A stretch of DNA of 64,000 nt from the NCBI RefSeq assembly GCF_000003815.2, contig NC_049992.1:5759146-5823145 (forward strand), read 5' to 3'. The translations under genes were made by a program, and so were the position numbers. Source of the stretch: Branchiostoma floridae. Its lineage: Eukaryota > Chordata > Leptocardii > Amphioxiformes > Branchiostomatidae. Shown here piece by piece: positions 21,638-32,783 of this stretch (the stretch's first letter is position 1; each line of letters begins with the position of its first letter). Under the pieces are notes generated by a model, which saw only the letters and a list, made by a program, of their open reading frames with translations, had not been told where the DNA came from and did no database searches.

Positions 21638-22848
21638 GATCGTTGAGTGAGATCGCGTAGTGCAGCGGCAGAGTGCTAAGCTCGAGACCAGTGCTAGCCA
21701 GCATGTCAGATTCGAATATGAGAAAACTGCAGATAGTACAAAATAGAGCGTGTAGATTGTTATTAAGATGTAAATCAGACACATCTGTTAGGCGGATGCA
21801 TCTTGAGCTTGGTTGGCCTACAGTGAGTAAGAGATTTTCTTTAAGTACTCTGATTATGTTCTTCAAAATCCTCAATAGCCACGAACCACAAACGGTGTAC
21901 AATTCCTTCATACCAGTTAATTCATCCCACATGTATAATACTAGATTTTCTGTATCTAACAACTTCAGACTACCCAAACCTAAAACAAACAGTGGAAAAC
22001 GTACCTTCTTGTACCGAGCAATTATGCTCTGGAACTCATTGCCATCTGACATTAAGGCACTGTGTACATTGTACAGTTTTAAACAAGCCATCTCCAACAT
22101 TGTCATCTAGACCTTTGACCTCTAGACACTGTACTCTATTGTAAATACTCTGTGATTGTTGTATTTAAAAAAATGTATGTATTCATGTTGATTGTCATGT
22201 TGATTCATGTTGATTGAACCTTGGAAGATTAGCCCGTAAAGGGTAAAAGGTTTCTTAATAAACAACAATGAAAAACCGAGAGGTCGCTGGTTCGAATCCG
22301 GCTACCGTGTCACTGATCTTGTGCCCTTGGGAAAGGCACTTTACACCGCTTTCCTCACTTTACTTAGGTGAAAATGAGTATCTAGCTTTGGCTAGGGCCG
22401 TCTCTCGGATAGAACCGTGTCTGGGGAGAGCCATACCACAGGCACGTCAAAGAACCCCCACATGTGCGGTGGTGAAAATCTGTCTAGAATTGATGATTCT
22501 CCACAAGTCACCCGGACTCCAGGAAGAATAGTGACATATCAGTCACTAATGGAGATCTGTATAACCAAACCAAACCAAACTGGAGGTCCTGTGTTTGGGG
22601 AGAGCCACACCTTGAGCAAGTTAAAGAACTCAACGAACTTATCGAAAAGAGTAGGGGTCCTTCCTGGTGGGGCCGGTTCAAAACCCACAGTCCTTTGGCC
22701 GCAACTGGGGCAATCACTGTCGCATTGAGGTCATTAGGCGCTGTATACAGGCTGCCACTTCAGATCCTTGCGATTTAGCCCCGCCTTTTGCAAGCTCATA
22801 TTAATTCAGCCCCCGGCTGCGAAGAGAGAGTAGTCGACCCAACCAATA
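21638..22848 (+). mobile_element. tRNA-derived SINE interrupted by a LINE
   Basis: The left piece (21638-21692) carries a box-A-like TAGTGCAGCGGCAGAGTGCT. The right piece resumes at about 22268 with GGTTCGAATCCGGC, a near-perfect box B, then the complete body with GGGAGAGCCA and CACATGTGCG blocks, partly duplicated internally. Joining the pieces restores a tRNA-like head, so the LINE landed between the two internal promoter boxes. Confidence 0.75.
21693..22266 (+). mobile_element. 5'-truncated CR1/L2-type LINE, reverse transcriptase C-terminus and 3' tail
   Basis: The open frame to TAG at 22108-22110 encodes the typical C-terminal end of LINE ORF2 downstream of the catalytic domain. It includes LQIVQNRACRLLLRCK, then ELGWPTVSKRF, MYNTRFSVSNN, and LYRAIMLWNSLPSDIK before a final SFKQAI. 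No YADD catalytic box is present because the copy is truncated at the 5' end. The tail reads GATTAGCCCGTAAAGGGTAA and ends in TTCTTAATAAACAACAATGAA. The C-terminal frame is intact, which suggests a fairly young copy. The open frame on the opposite strand is a shadow. Confidence 0.9.
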
Positions 22849-23149
22849 GTAACAGAAATAATTATATCAAATAAATAATGATGATAATCTAAAATTAAAT
22901 TTTAACTGTTTTTTTTTTCAAATGGGGTATTTTGATAGGTTACCTGTAGCTAACACAGCCAGAATTTTTTTTCTTCAAAATTCCCACTACTTCAATATGT
23001 TATCTTGATAAGGGTATGCGCAGTGCAAGAGTACTTAGATAAGACTAGTTGGTTGTTTTGTTGTGGATTGTAACTATACAGAATTGAAGGGGACTGTTAG
23101 CTAATGACTGCATGTGGTTAACCAGGTTTAATTGTACCATCCTGATGAC

Positions 23150-23280
23150 ACGATTCACAGATCCTGACTACAGTATCCATGCATATGCAAATTGCCACGT
23201 TTCCCCATTGCACAAAGTTTGTATGGAGATGATACCATGATTTGTACCTTGTACAATTGTTGCGCAATAACGTTATATAT
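23150..23280 (+). mobile_element. LINE 3' tail
   Basis: TTTGTACCTTGTACAATTG followed by TTGCGCAATAAC is shared with tails at about 40944-41002 (plus) and 45326-45365 (minus). It matches the usual 3' end of L2/CR1-type LINEs. No coding part is preserved. Confidence 0.6.
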
Positions 23281-23577
23281 GAAAGCTAAATTTAGCGTGA
23301 TGTTCTATCGGCTACCTGTCAAAAAGTTTATCTCTACACTACATTGACGGCAGGGCGTGGATAAGAACATCCATCATTCGGCACGCGAACTGCATTAGAT
23401 ACTTTTTGTAGGAGAGACACATACGTATATGATCACTAGTTTGAACTAAAACTTTTGCCCATCAATAATTGAGAGGTAGGGATTACATTTTTGATCATGG
23501 CATTGTCATGTAGTGCAAGAAAGAACAACATAGTCGTATAGTCCGTGAATAGTTTCATCAGGTTGGTACGTCACTGA

Positions 23578-23700
23578 ATAAAGAGTCTTTTTACACAAAC
23601 AATACATGTACTTTATTCTCACCGACGTTTCGGTGACCGTCTGTCACCTTCTTCAGGGCAATTCTGACTGGTTCACTTTCACATTCACATCGCTCTTTAT
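23578..23700 (-). mobile_element. Penelope-like element terminal fragment
   Basis: On the minus strand a CCCTGAAGAAGGTGACAG block is followed by ACGGTCACCGAAACGTCGG and an ATAAAG tail, the signature of Penelope-like element terminal repeats in many metazoans. The coding part is absent. Confidence 0.7.
23621..23658 (-). ncRNA. Minimalist hammerhead ribozyme motif
   Basis: The core elements occur in order on the minus strand: CTGAAGA (fits CUGANGA), a 6-bp stem II GGTGAC/GTCACC with an AGACG loop, GAAA, then C and GTC as the cleavage triplet. Stem III is essentially absent. This agrees with the published description of minimalist hammerheads in Penelope-like retroelements, which may work as dimers. 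Activity is not shown by sequence. Confidence 0.65.
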
Positions 23701-24014
23701 TCATAGTCTTATAGTATTTGTACCTTCCAGGTTTTAAGACGACCCATGCTTAATCTGATAATCATGAATTCATGACCAGCTGAGTCTGAAAGAAAGAATA
23801 AAAATAATCATAATCGACGACAATGTCTTCAATCGTCTCGATTTCAATTGGTATTTGTAAAGCATTTAGCATCATTTTTCGTATGGCTGTGCATGCAAGA
23901 TGCCAGCTCATTTCAGGCTATGACTATGATCATTAATCTGCAATGTTGTAAAATAATCAAAGCTCCCAGACACGCGACTTGAACAATGTGGTCAACCATC
24001 ATGAAGAAGACATA

Positions 24015-24252
24015 AGGTGCACTCTCACTGCACTTGCGTCAAGCCTGCGTCACTGCAGGGTTTCAAAAGATACTCAACAAATTTCAGTGATAAAGAACGA
24101 GTTTCTTATTTTGTCGTCTTCTAAGTCATATTTTTACGTATCGCGCAATATCTAAATTACAAAAATAATCGGAGAAAATAACAAAACAGTGACGCAGTGA
24201 ACGAACCCCGCAGTGACACAAGCTTGACGCAAGTGCAGTGAGAGTGCACCTT
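24015..24252 (+). mobile_element. MITE family 2 copy
   Basis: Inverted ends of the type AAGGTGCACTCTCACTGCAC, flanked by TA on both sides. The internal core matches family 1, but the terminal repeats differ (GCGTCAAGCTTGCGTCACTG instead of the GGGGCACCGGTGCGGC type). Confidence 0.85.
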
Positions 24253-24802
24253 TAGAGATTTAGTCTAAATATTTCATGCAGATTGCATTTGTTGTTTCGT
24301 GTAGAATATGACAATTTTCGTCTTAGTTTTTATGCAATGCAATTTTTACTACACATTTTGACAACTTTTAAATTGTGTTCATTGAGTTATAATAAAATCT
24401 AAAATTGCAATTGCCCTTGCAAATCTCTATGATGCTACACCAGTCAACCATTTTGTTCAACGATACCAGGGGCAATATTAATCCGTTTTGGTCTGGCTAA
24501 AGATACGGCAGCCGCGTATTTAATTGGTGTGTCATAAGTTCATCGATTGTAATATTTCTGTGGATTATGCAGGTCAAAGTTGATTGATATTTCATCATCT
24601 TTTGCTCTGGTTATTTGAAAAGGTCGCCATCTTGTTGACCCGTGGGGCAGCATGGGTAATCACGCATGCCCACCTGATGACGCGTGGTAAGCAGACACCC
24701 GGGACTTAAATAGTTGACATACAGTAAGGTTATTTCTAAGAGAATGATTTGGTGCAAAAATTATTAGGTTTTGAGGATGACATTTATTCTGTGGTCATTG
24801 TA

Positions 24803-25047
24803 AAAGTGCGCTCCATCCACACTTGTGTCAAGCTTGCGTCACTGCCGGGTTCGTTCACTGCGTCACTGTTTTGTTATTTTGTACGATTGTTTATGATGTA
24901 TATTGCGTTATACGTAAAAGTATGACTTAGAAAACGACAAAATACACAAAAAGAAAGAAAATTCGTTCTTCATCTCTGAAAGTCATTGAGTATCTCTCAA
25001 ACCCTGCAGTGACGCAAGCTTGACACAAGTGCGGTGGGAGCGTACTT
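24803..25047 (-). mobile_element. MITE family 2 copy, reverse orientation
   Basis: Same ends as the copy at 24015 but more diverged (AAAGTGCGCTCC), with the core in the opposite orientation, including AAAAGTATGACTTAGAAAAC. Confidence 0.8.
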
Positions 25048-25055
25048 AACTGCCT

Positions 25056-25200
25056 TCGAAGTTGGTTAGGTCATGTTGATTTGATTGTATGAATGACATC
25101 GATGACAATTTTTGGCTGTTGTAAATAAAAAGTATTATCCATGCAGCAAATCGCACAAAACTGCTGCAAAACAGAGTAATGCATGCCGTAGGTTGCAAAA
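25056..25200 (+). repeat. Interspersed repeat shared with 40786-40895
   Basis: GTTAGGTCATGTTGATTTGA followed by TATGAATGACATC and a CAATTTTTGGC/CAATTTCCGGTC block occurs in both places, each time directly beside a MITE. Identity of the element is unknown. Confidence 0.7.
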
Positions 25201-25204
25201 ACAA

Positions 25205-27235
25205 TATTTTGACGTTTCTGTTATTCATTCAATAACTAACACTTTCCTTCAAGGCACGTCAGTCATAATATCTAATCATCGCTACGCTTACGTCAGTGGC
25301 ATTTCTCCTACGTGTGTCCTTTTGCGACTATTATAACCTGTCTTCACGTGAATGATGTATGTTGAGGTATGATGATAGCAGATGAGTCAGTCCTCGCCAC
25401 CACATAGCGTTATCCATATCCAACAGTTCTCTCCATTCGGAAGTTCGGATTTACCCTACACCACACATAATCCTTAACTAATCCCACACTTTTGCAGATT
25501 TAGACCTCTCTCGGATCTAGCTTTGTCGCTTCGTGAACCTCGAACAAAGCGGAGAAGATAAAGCACAGAGAATGACGAATCACCTTGACATATCTCTCTC
25601 TACAAGTCCCCCCACGTTGTGTATAATGAGTGCCCACAACTGTACCTATAATAGTCTGGCAGACTTATTGCTATAACTTACTCCAAAGTCGCTGAGCCTC
25701 AGCCAAACATCCTTGGTAAGTTGAGTGATAATAGATACTCAAAGTGTCTTTAGTTCTCTTACTTGTGAGCTTTACTTACAATCGGTGTTTCTCTCCTTAA
25801 CGAAAATTTCCCGCCCCAAACGCTGCTTGCTCATTCGTCAAGTCGAGTGTATAGCGACACGACTTATTTTGCACATCTGGGAATGTGTAAATCATGGCAG
25901 ACTGTGGCGTCTTCCCGTTCGACCAGGTCACGAGGTGGTGGTTATCACAGACAAACACCTTGTTGTGAGAGAACTGCTCCCAGCTACTGCATAGGAATAT
26001 GTCTGGTGTCATCATGTCAACCCGCACCAGATGCTCTCTCATACAGGAAGATAGAAGTGCTTTTATTTCTATGCGCGATTGACCATATTTCATTTCGACT
26101 TTTTCAAAGTTCCTCGTTACCATTTGAATTTCTCGTAACCTTTCGCTGTACGGTTTGGACATTGCTGATAAAAGTTTGGTGGAAGTAAATGTCAAGCTTG
26201 CGTAGTACCAAAAGTGCTGGTTGGTCTAATGGTTTCCTTACTATTCCAATTCAAAGTTTTCTTTTTGATGTAATTTTTTTTTTAAAGTAAATCCCATGCT
26301 TATCATTACATGTCATTTATACACATGTCTGCCACCATATCAACAACCATTGCAAACGAGGACTTAATTAACCAGAATTACATTTCATGAAGACCAAGCA
26401 CGAACGTATCATAGACAGTTGTTATGATTTTATTAATTTAACTGCAATGTGATATCATGATATCACGTTCTGCTTATTGCCCGAATGCATAACTTCAATA
26501 TATCTGGTACGTAGAAGCTATTGCCATGTTTGATATGTTATATTTATATTTGCATTCGTGTGAAAATTCCTATTTCTATGAAGCAAGCTATCAGGCTAAC
26601 CTGATAGTCGAACAATGTCACCTATCATTTTACTAAGGTTTCTTTTATTGAAATAAGAGGGAAATGTGAAACTATAACATTATCCTTCATATGCATTTTA
26701 GATTGCACCGACATTAGCAATGCTGCATAAGCTGACCATTGAATTGCTTCGATGTAAATTCATAGAATAATATGAAATGTACATTGAATTGATAATTTTA
26801 TGTATCACCAATACTAGATTGAAATGTGTTGTATAATACCCTAGCTACAAGATATCAGCAATCGGCACGTCGTTAAAATCTGACCCACGGACAATACGGA
26901 CACCTCTTGCGCTGAACGCGCCGAACGCAGCCGACTGCGGCTTAAATATGTCCTACCTTTGGTTATGAGTTATGGTAACAGTTGTGAAAATAGGCAGCGG
27001 TACCACACGATAACATTTTCATTCCTGCTATCAGGGCGCCCATGATTTCAATATTTCATGGTGCACCTGGGGCCCTGCTGCGCTTTTCAAACGGAAAATA
27101 ATTCACCGGATGAGCTCCACGGAATGCGCCTATTACTCAGGGCCAACGTTTAAAGCGATCCACCTGCCGGCCTAGCTGCGACAATGGCGAATAAAAGATT
27201 TACAAGACGACTTCTGCAAGTGAAGTTTTAGTTTT
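25205..27235. other. Unassigned sequence
   Basis: Includes a minus-strand frame of 121 codons from ATG 26162 to stop 25797. It lies behind a plausible acceptor (TTTTATCAG), but has no polyadenylation signal and no family I recognise. A GC-richer unique block lies at about 26870-27180. Confidence 0.4.
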
Positions 27236-27238
27236 TGT

Positions 27239-27585
27239 ACCTCCATGGAATGTCATGGTCGACATGGAGGTTATATTTTCACTACCGTTTGTGTGTGTGT
27301 GTGTGTGAGTGTGTGTGTCTGTCTGTCTGTGTGTGAACAAGATAACTCAAGAACGGCAGGATGGATTGTTTTCATACTTGGTGTGTTGGTGGGGTGTGAT
27401 AAAAGATGAAAAATATTAGAATTTGGGCCCTCTAATAACGGCTTCCGTTGGTACTGCAGCGCAACTTCCGGCTTTGCTATTTCGTGTTCTGAACACGCTA
27501 TATATAGTCACGATCTTTAAGTGTTAGATAACTCTTGTGCTCAGGATGAAGTGACATTAGTTTGGGCCCCTAGTTTTTTTTTAAA
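27239..27585 (+). repeat. Interspersed repeat with CATGGAGG inverted motif and GT tract
   Basis: Starts with ACCTCCATG...CATGGAGGT as a short inverted repeat, then GTTATATTTTC, a GT/CTGT microsatellite (about 27289-27335), AACAAGATAACTCAAGAACG and TTTGGGCCC blocks. I recall this arrangement as a common dispersed repeat in marine invertebrate genomes; class unknown. Confidence 0.6.
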
Positions 27586-28006
27586 TATAACTGGATAATT
27601 GTTGTAATGTGAAATGTACAAATTAATCCCAGTACGCAGAAGCAGTCATTTGTATTGTGGACTTTATACAACAGTGAAATACTTTTAGCGTAATGTAAAG
27701 ATACGTCAGTGAAGGTTCGACATCCAGGTAATACACCCAAAAGCAGTTACTCAATCAGGCAAGCAACTGGATATGATATTGGAATCTAGTGTCTATCGTC
27801 GATAGCACAGAAATATTCATATTCCTTTTACAGGTAGATTCAATGATCTCCATCTGTTTTCACATTCACAGCTATTTTATGAAGGGAAAAGAAGTTGAGG
27901 CTGTACATACAGAGCTTACGTTAGTCGTGTAGACGTCAGTATATATTATTCTTTTATCACTATAATTGTACTTCTGCTTTACGATAAAATTCACTCTCAT
28001 TCATTC

Positions 28007-28038
28007 TTCCTTTCTTTCTTTCTTTCTTTCTTTCTTTC
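28007..28038. repeat. TTTC microsatellite
   Basis: Eight TTTC units. Confidence 0.95.
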
Positions 28039-28093
28039 AATCAGAGTACTAAAAGCTGGCCTCATTTTTTGAAGACAAGGAAGGGTTACTAGA

Positions 28094-28400
28094 TGTGGTA
28101 TCTCACTGCACTCGGGGTACCGGTGAGGCACTGCGGGGTTCGTTCACTAACGGCAGTATTATGTTATTTTCGCCGATTTTTGTATAATTTAGATATTGCG
28201 TAAGAAATACATAAAGGTATGACTTAGTAGGCAGCCTTCCAGCTTTGCAGATGATGGTAGCGCTCTGTCTGAGGTATGACTTAGAGGACAACAAAATACA
28301 AAATCGTAAGAAAATTCACTCTTTATCTCTGAAATTCGTTGAGTTATCTTCCGAACCCCGCAGTGCCGCACCGGTGCCACAAGTGCAGTGAGATACCACC
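28094..28400 (-). mobile_element. MITE family 1 copy with internal insertion
   Basis: Well-preserved inverted ends. The core is interrupted after GTATGACTTAG by about 55 bp, after which GTATGACTTAGAGG is repeated. The insert is therefore bounded by a short duplication of core sequence. Confidence 0.85.
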
Positions 28401-28404
28401 TAAA

Positions 28405-29160
28405 GTAAGACAACCTGTCCCGACAGGTAAGAGAGGTTTAACATGGTGATTATTCATCCGCAGACCTTGACACGGCACAGTGGGGTATAACAAGCAGCTG
28501 CACAGGGAGTAAATGGTTTACCGACTTCATTACTTATGTAACATGACACTGACAAGGGAAGATTAAAACCCGGCCATCCGTCTTCATTCTTGACATACCA
28601 GATTTTATCTGCAACTTGGTGTTAAGTACTGACAGTACGGGGAGATGGGAAGTTTGGGCAACTGCCAACGTTTGCAAACAAGAACAAACATCTATTTATT
28701 TATTTATTTTGCCACCGTTTACCTTTTGGTGTCACTTCGATTGGGACTGGTAGGGTTCGGAAAGTTTAGGACTTGGGAAACGGCAATGCACTGCAGGCTT
28801 CAAAATCTGCAATGTTGGCATCTTTCATGGGTTTATTTTCTTTTTGTTTGTTTCCTTGGACTGATTCTACGTAAAGGCCAAAGGAGAAGTTAAAATGTGG
28901 CAACGATGACGCTCTAGCTAGAACTAACAGAACTATGCATACAATGTATGGTTCAGACGGAAGGGTTGAAAAGTTTTAGTCTCGTGCATAAGTGTTCATT
29001 ATTGTCATGTTGCAGGTAGATTCAAATCCATTCACATCAAAAACGATCCTAACGACATACCATTGATTACATGTACCATACACAGAAGCGACCGATGATA
29101 TATTTTTGACCTAGAGCAAGGTACGTAGTAAAATCCTTTTCCGACCAGAGGAAAATTGCA
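28405..29160. other. Unassigned sequence
   Basis: No supported gene; a short ATTT tract lies near 28683-28706. Confidence 0.5.
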
Positions 29161-29164
29161 AATG

Positions 29165-29170
29165 TTTATT
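29165..29170 (-). promoter_or_regulatory. Candidate polyadenylation signal AATAAA
   Basis: On the minus strand, about 115 bases after the stop of the frame ending at 29285. Confidence 0.3.
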
Positions 29171-29284
29171 GTACAGTACAGTTTTTTTTTCAATTTTCAC
29201 GAAGATATGAATGCAAAAACTGTTGGATTTGAAAGTTAAATCTTTAAAATATCGAAAAAAAATCCTCAAGAAAGTAACGAAGTG

Positions 29285-29500
29285 TCAATCATCTCCCAAA
29301 GCTGTTTTATTGATATCTTCGTTAAAGCTGCGGTGCAGCTTGTCTGGAGATGACAGCGACTTTGATGGATTGCCGTAGGGATTACACGAGTCAGCATCGG
29401 GGACTAATCCAGCTCTAAACCCCTCCATTATCTCCCTGGAGCAGCGTCTCCATGCTTCAAAAGCACGCCGGGGGTTTTCGGTCAAATCGTGATGGAGCAC
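29285..29500 (-). CDS. Candidate terminal coding exon, function unknown
   Basis: The open minus-strand frame of 71-72 codons is polar and protein-like: ENPRRAFEAWRRCSREIMEG, then FRAGLVPDADSCNPYGNPSK and SPDKLHRSFNEDINKTALGD before TGA. GC content is higher than in the flanks, and an AATAAA follows the stop. An in-frame TGA lies three codons upstream of the open stretch, so the true start would be a splice acceptor; GTGCTTTTGAAG is one weak candidate. I know no family with this sequence. It could be a relic. It lies beside the 180-bp satellite. Confidence 0.3.
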   Translation of the reverse strand: MLHHDLTENPRRAFEAWRRCSREIMEGFRAGLVPDADSCNPYGNPSKSLSSPDKLHRSFNEDINKTALGDD

Positions 29501-29575
29501 AAACCAACCTCATCCAAGGCCTCCCGCAGTAGATTCCTGCAGCCGCGATGGCATAATAACCTCACAAAGGTCCAT

Positions 29576-30440
29576 CAGTCAACAGAATGTTTGATGGTGC
29601 AGTTTGTAGCAACAGATGGTGTGCAGTTTTGTCCTGTTTCATCCGATAACTACAGGGTATTGTTAAACACCTAGTATCATTCATTCAAACACATTGTAGA
29701 CATCACTAGCCGTTGTCATTAGTTTGTATTTAATGTTTGTTAGTATTGGACAACTCAGTCAAGAGAATGTTTGGTGGTTGCAGTTTATAGCAACAGATGG
29801 TGTGCAGTTTTGTCCTGTTTCATCCGATAACTACAGGGTATTGTTAAACACCTAGTATCATTCATTCAAACACATTGTGGACATCACTAGCCATCGTCAT
29901 TGGTTTTCTTTAATGGTTGTTATTGGACGACTCGGTCAAGAGAATGTTTGATAGTTGCAGTTTGTAGCAACAGATGGTGTGCAGTTTTGTCCTGTTTCAT
30001 CCGATAACTATAGGGTATTGTAAAACACATAGTATCATTCATTCAAACACATTGTAGACATCACTAGCCATTGCCATTGGTTTGTATTTAATGGTTGTTA
30101 GTATTGGACAACTCAGTCAAGAGAGTGTTTGATGGTTGCAGTTTATAGCAACATATGGTGTGCAGTTTTGTCCTGTAACATCCGATAACTATAGGGTATT
30201 GTAAAACACCTAGTATCATTCATTCAAACACATTATAGACATCACTAGCCATTGTCATTGGTTTGTATTTAATGGTTGTTAGTATTGGACAACTCAGTCA
30301 AGAGAATGTTTGATGGTTGCAGTTTGTAGCAACAGATGGTGTGCAGTTGGGTCTTGTCACATCCGATAAAGGTATTGTAAAACACCTAGCATCTTTCGTT
30401 TAAACCCCTTGACATCACTAGCCATTGCCATAATGGCATG
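29576..30440 (+). repeat. 180-bp satellite array
   Basis: Five units with starts spaced 180, 177, 181 and 181 bp. Each contains GCAACAGATGGTGTGCAG and TATCATTCATTCAAACACAT. The last unit is degraded. Unit length is close to one nucleosome repeat. Confidence 0.95.
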
Positions 30441-31665
30441 TTTTGGACATTACCGTTGCTCTAACATATGTTCACGCTGCATACTGTAAAGTACGAAGTT
30501 CCGCTACAATGCCAATGAAAGCCGGTATGAAGCTACAGCCCAAAAGCAACCTTGGCATTTCAAAACCTGAATACGATGACATACTATCTAGTTTACTGAT
30601 ATGTCCTCTTTACACACATAAACACACTGCCTAGAATACTAGTAACCTTATTATTGGCAAAAGTAAAAAGGACTCACTCCGTGACTCCATTATTATATAT
30701 TGGACACATCAAACGACAACATGTCCTACCACACATTAGCACTGGTGAGATCGAAAGTCTGGCCAAACGATATCCTGGTTGTAGGCCAACTTTCTTTCCT
30801 CATCTGCCGTACCGATTTCTATGTAAAGGACGTGTCGGGGCTTAGTATAACTAGGTTAGCTTAGAGTTCCACAAAGCTCTTTCACAATTTTAAAAGCTCT
30901 AAAGGACATTGGGAGTCTAAAATCTAGAACAGCGCTTTCATTAATATTTGAATGGGGTATCCAAAACGGAGGTCAACAAGATTGTGTTGAACCGAACGAC
31001 GAATAACAAAAATGACAACAAAGACATACTTAAAAGAATCTAGAAAAGAAATGACAAAATGCTTTGTTATACGGAAAAATGGGTCAGGAAAATTGTCATC
31101 CAAAGTAGCGCAGACGTTCCTACTTTTGACGTTAAGGTGTTAACGGCAAATCCCTATTCACGAGATCAGAAACCCTGTTCATTATTTCAGACAAATGGAT
31201 GTGAGCAAAATCCACATGTACTGTTGCAGCGCACGTCCTAACACAAAGTGGATTCCATCAATACAAATAAAAAATATAGGAAAGAATTGTGTTGTACAGA
31301 TCTGGATCATGGACCTAACCATCGATCGATGGCTCTCGAGTAGTGCACTGATACATACTGTAGGGTCTAATCTGTGTCTATCTGTGTACGGCGTGTTGGC
31401 ATAACTGACCGACAGCACTTGGTCGATGGTTAAATGCCGATTTATTAGTACCATGCTGATGGAATGTCCAGAGCACTTCGGTTTAAGATAGTCTTCACTC
31501 TTTTCCAAGCTAAGGAATGTTGTGAATGTAGTACAAATTGGACTGCTATATGAAAGTTCTCTGACAAAATAGTCTGCCCTTTTTGACAATTTCACTCTTT
31601 CTGCACCCCTAAGAATGACACTAGATTTAAGAAAGATTTTCATGTAAGTAGATTGATTGTACCCC
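30441..31665. other. Unassigned sequence
   Basis: Contains a 165-codon minus frame (31182-31679), the longest non-repeat frame apart from the LINE. It has no recognisable motif, no splice signal and a length compatible with chance. A plus frame of 63 codons (30443-30634) ends in LGISKPEYDDILSSLL; also unsupported. Confidence 0.4.
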
Positions 31666-31676
31666 GCCCCCACGTA

Positions 31677-31852
31677 CACACGCGCACGCGCATGAACACA
31701 CGCACACGATCACACACACGCACACACACACACACACGCACACACACAAACACACACACACACACACAAACATACAAACACACACACACAAACACACACA
31801 CAAACACACACACACACACCGCAGACACACCGCAGAGACACACACACCGCTC
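31677..31852. repeat. Compound CA-rich microsatellite
   Basis: CA repeats with CACG, CAAA and CCGCAGAC interruptions. All long frames here are repeat by-products. Confidence 0.97.
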
Positions 31853-32263
31853 ACAAAACATGCGCGCAAAATCCCTTATTGCAACTCGGTAGCCACTACC
31901 GGGATGTTACGTTAGTTTGATGGTCATAAGCAGTACTATCCTTTCTGGTTTTCATATTTCATGGTTTAACATATGACCCCCTTTTGGGTAAGTATCGGAG
32001 AGTACCAAAGTTTTTATAGAGGCGTCGATATGTCTAAAGTTTCTCCCTTATCTGATAGCCACAGATGTGGACAAAGTATAACCACCTTAATCTAAACTTT
32101 CCATCGTTTCAATGGACAGAGGGCAAAAGGTGTCAAGAAATAAGCTTATAAGAGCATACGGAGAGAACATTTTTCATATTGGGTAGAGAGAAGCGTTAAA
32201 AAACAGTAACGCCTTTTTACTGTTCACAAAATCTACCAATTTTTTTTCGCACATAGCAAAAAG

Positions 32264-32448
32264 TGACCTCATTCAACTAGATGGAGATCTCGCTGAATTC
32301 TCCTAGTTTACTAAATTGTGTCTGTATAATCCTTGACATTGTTATTGGAATAGTATGTCAAAGTATGACTATGAAAGACAACAAAACACACAAAGCGTCA
32401 AATGAGCACCTTGTCAAAGAGAGGTCGCCACCCTAGTGGAATGGATGT
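32264..32448 (+). mobile_element. MITE family 3 relative
   Basis: Ends resemble CTAGATGGAGATCTCGCTG and GAGGTCGCCACCCTAGTGGA. The core keeps CAAAGTATGACTATGAAAG and ACAACAAAACACAC. Ends are diverged and the boundaries approximate. Confidence 0.55.
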
Positions 32449-32783
32449 GTAGGTAAACTTCTCTAAGACTTTAGAGGACAAGTTCTTTAAGACTTTGCCA
32501 CTATCAGTGTGGTGCATATGCCTGAGCTTAGGGATGCCATTTTCCCTGCTGCCTTTAAATCTAGCCTGTCAGAGGTGTCATTACCTTTTACAAATTCCCG
32601 TATTTAGACCTCATGCAGCGACATTCTGTGAACCGCTCTCTGGCATCTGCATGTCGTTGTCAACCCGCTATAGATTAACGACCAAATGCATACCGCCTCC
32701 ACTATGCCAGGGCAGAGACCTCGCTGCAACTGCGCTACGACCCGATACTTGAAAGGGCAGTGAGTGAGTCTTAAAGTATTGAA

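Noticed and set aside
21606-22106. 166-codon minus-strand frame
   Set aside because: Antisense shadow of the LINE C-terminal coding sequence.
25797-26162. 121-codon minus frame starting MSKPYSERLREIQMV behind a plausible acceptor
   Set aside because: Only one junction is supported, no downstream signal was found and no family is recognised. It is within chance length and is kept as a note under the unassigned region.
31182-31679. 165-codon minus-strand open frame
   Set aside because: No motif, splice site or polyadenylation signal. My rough estimate for a 128,000-codon six-frame space at about 40% GC is a handful of stop-free runs of 120 codons or more by chance, so length alone does not support it.
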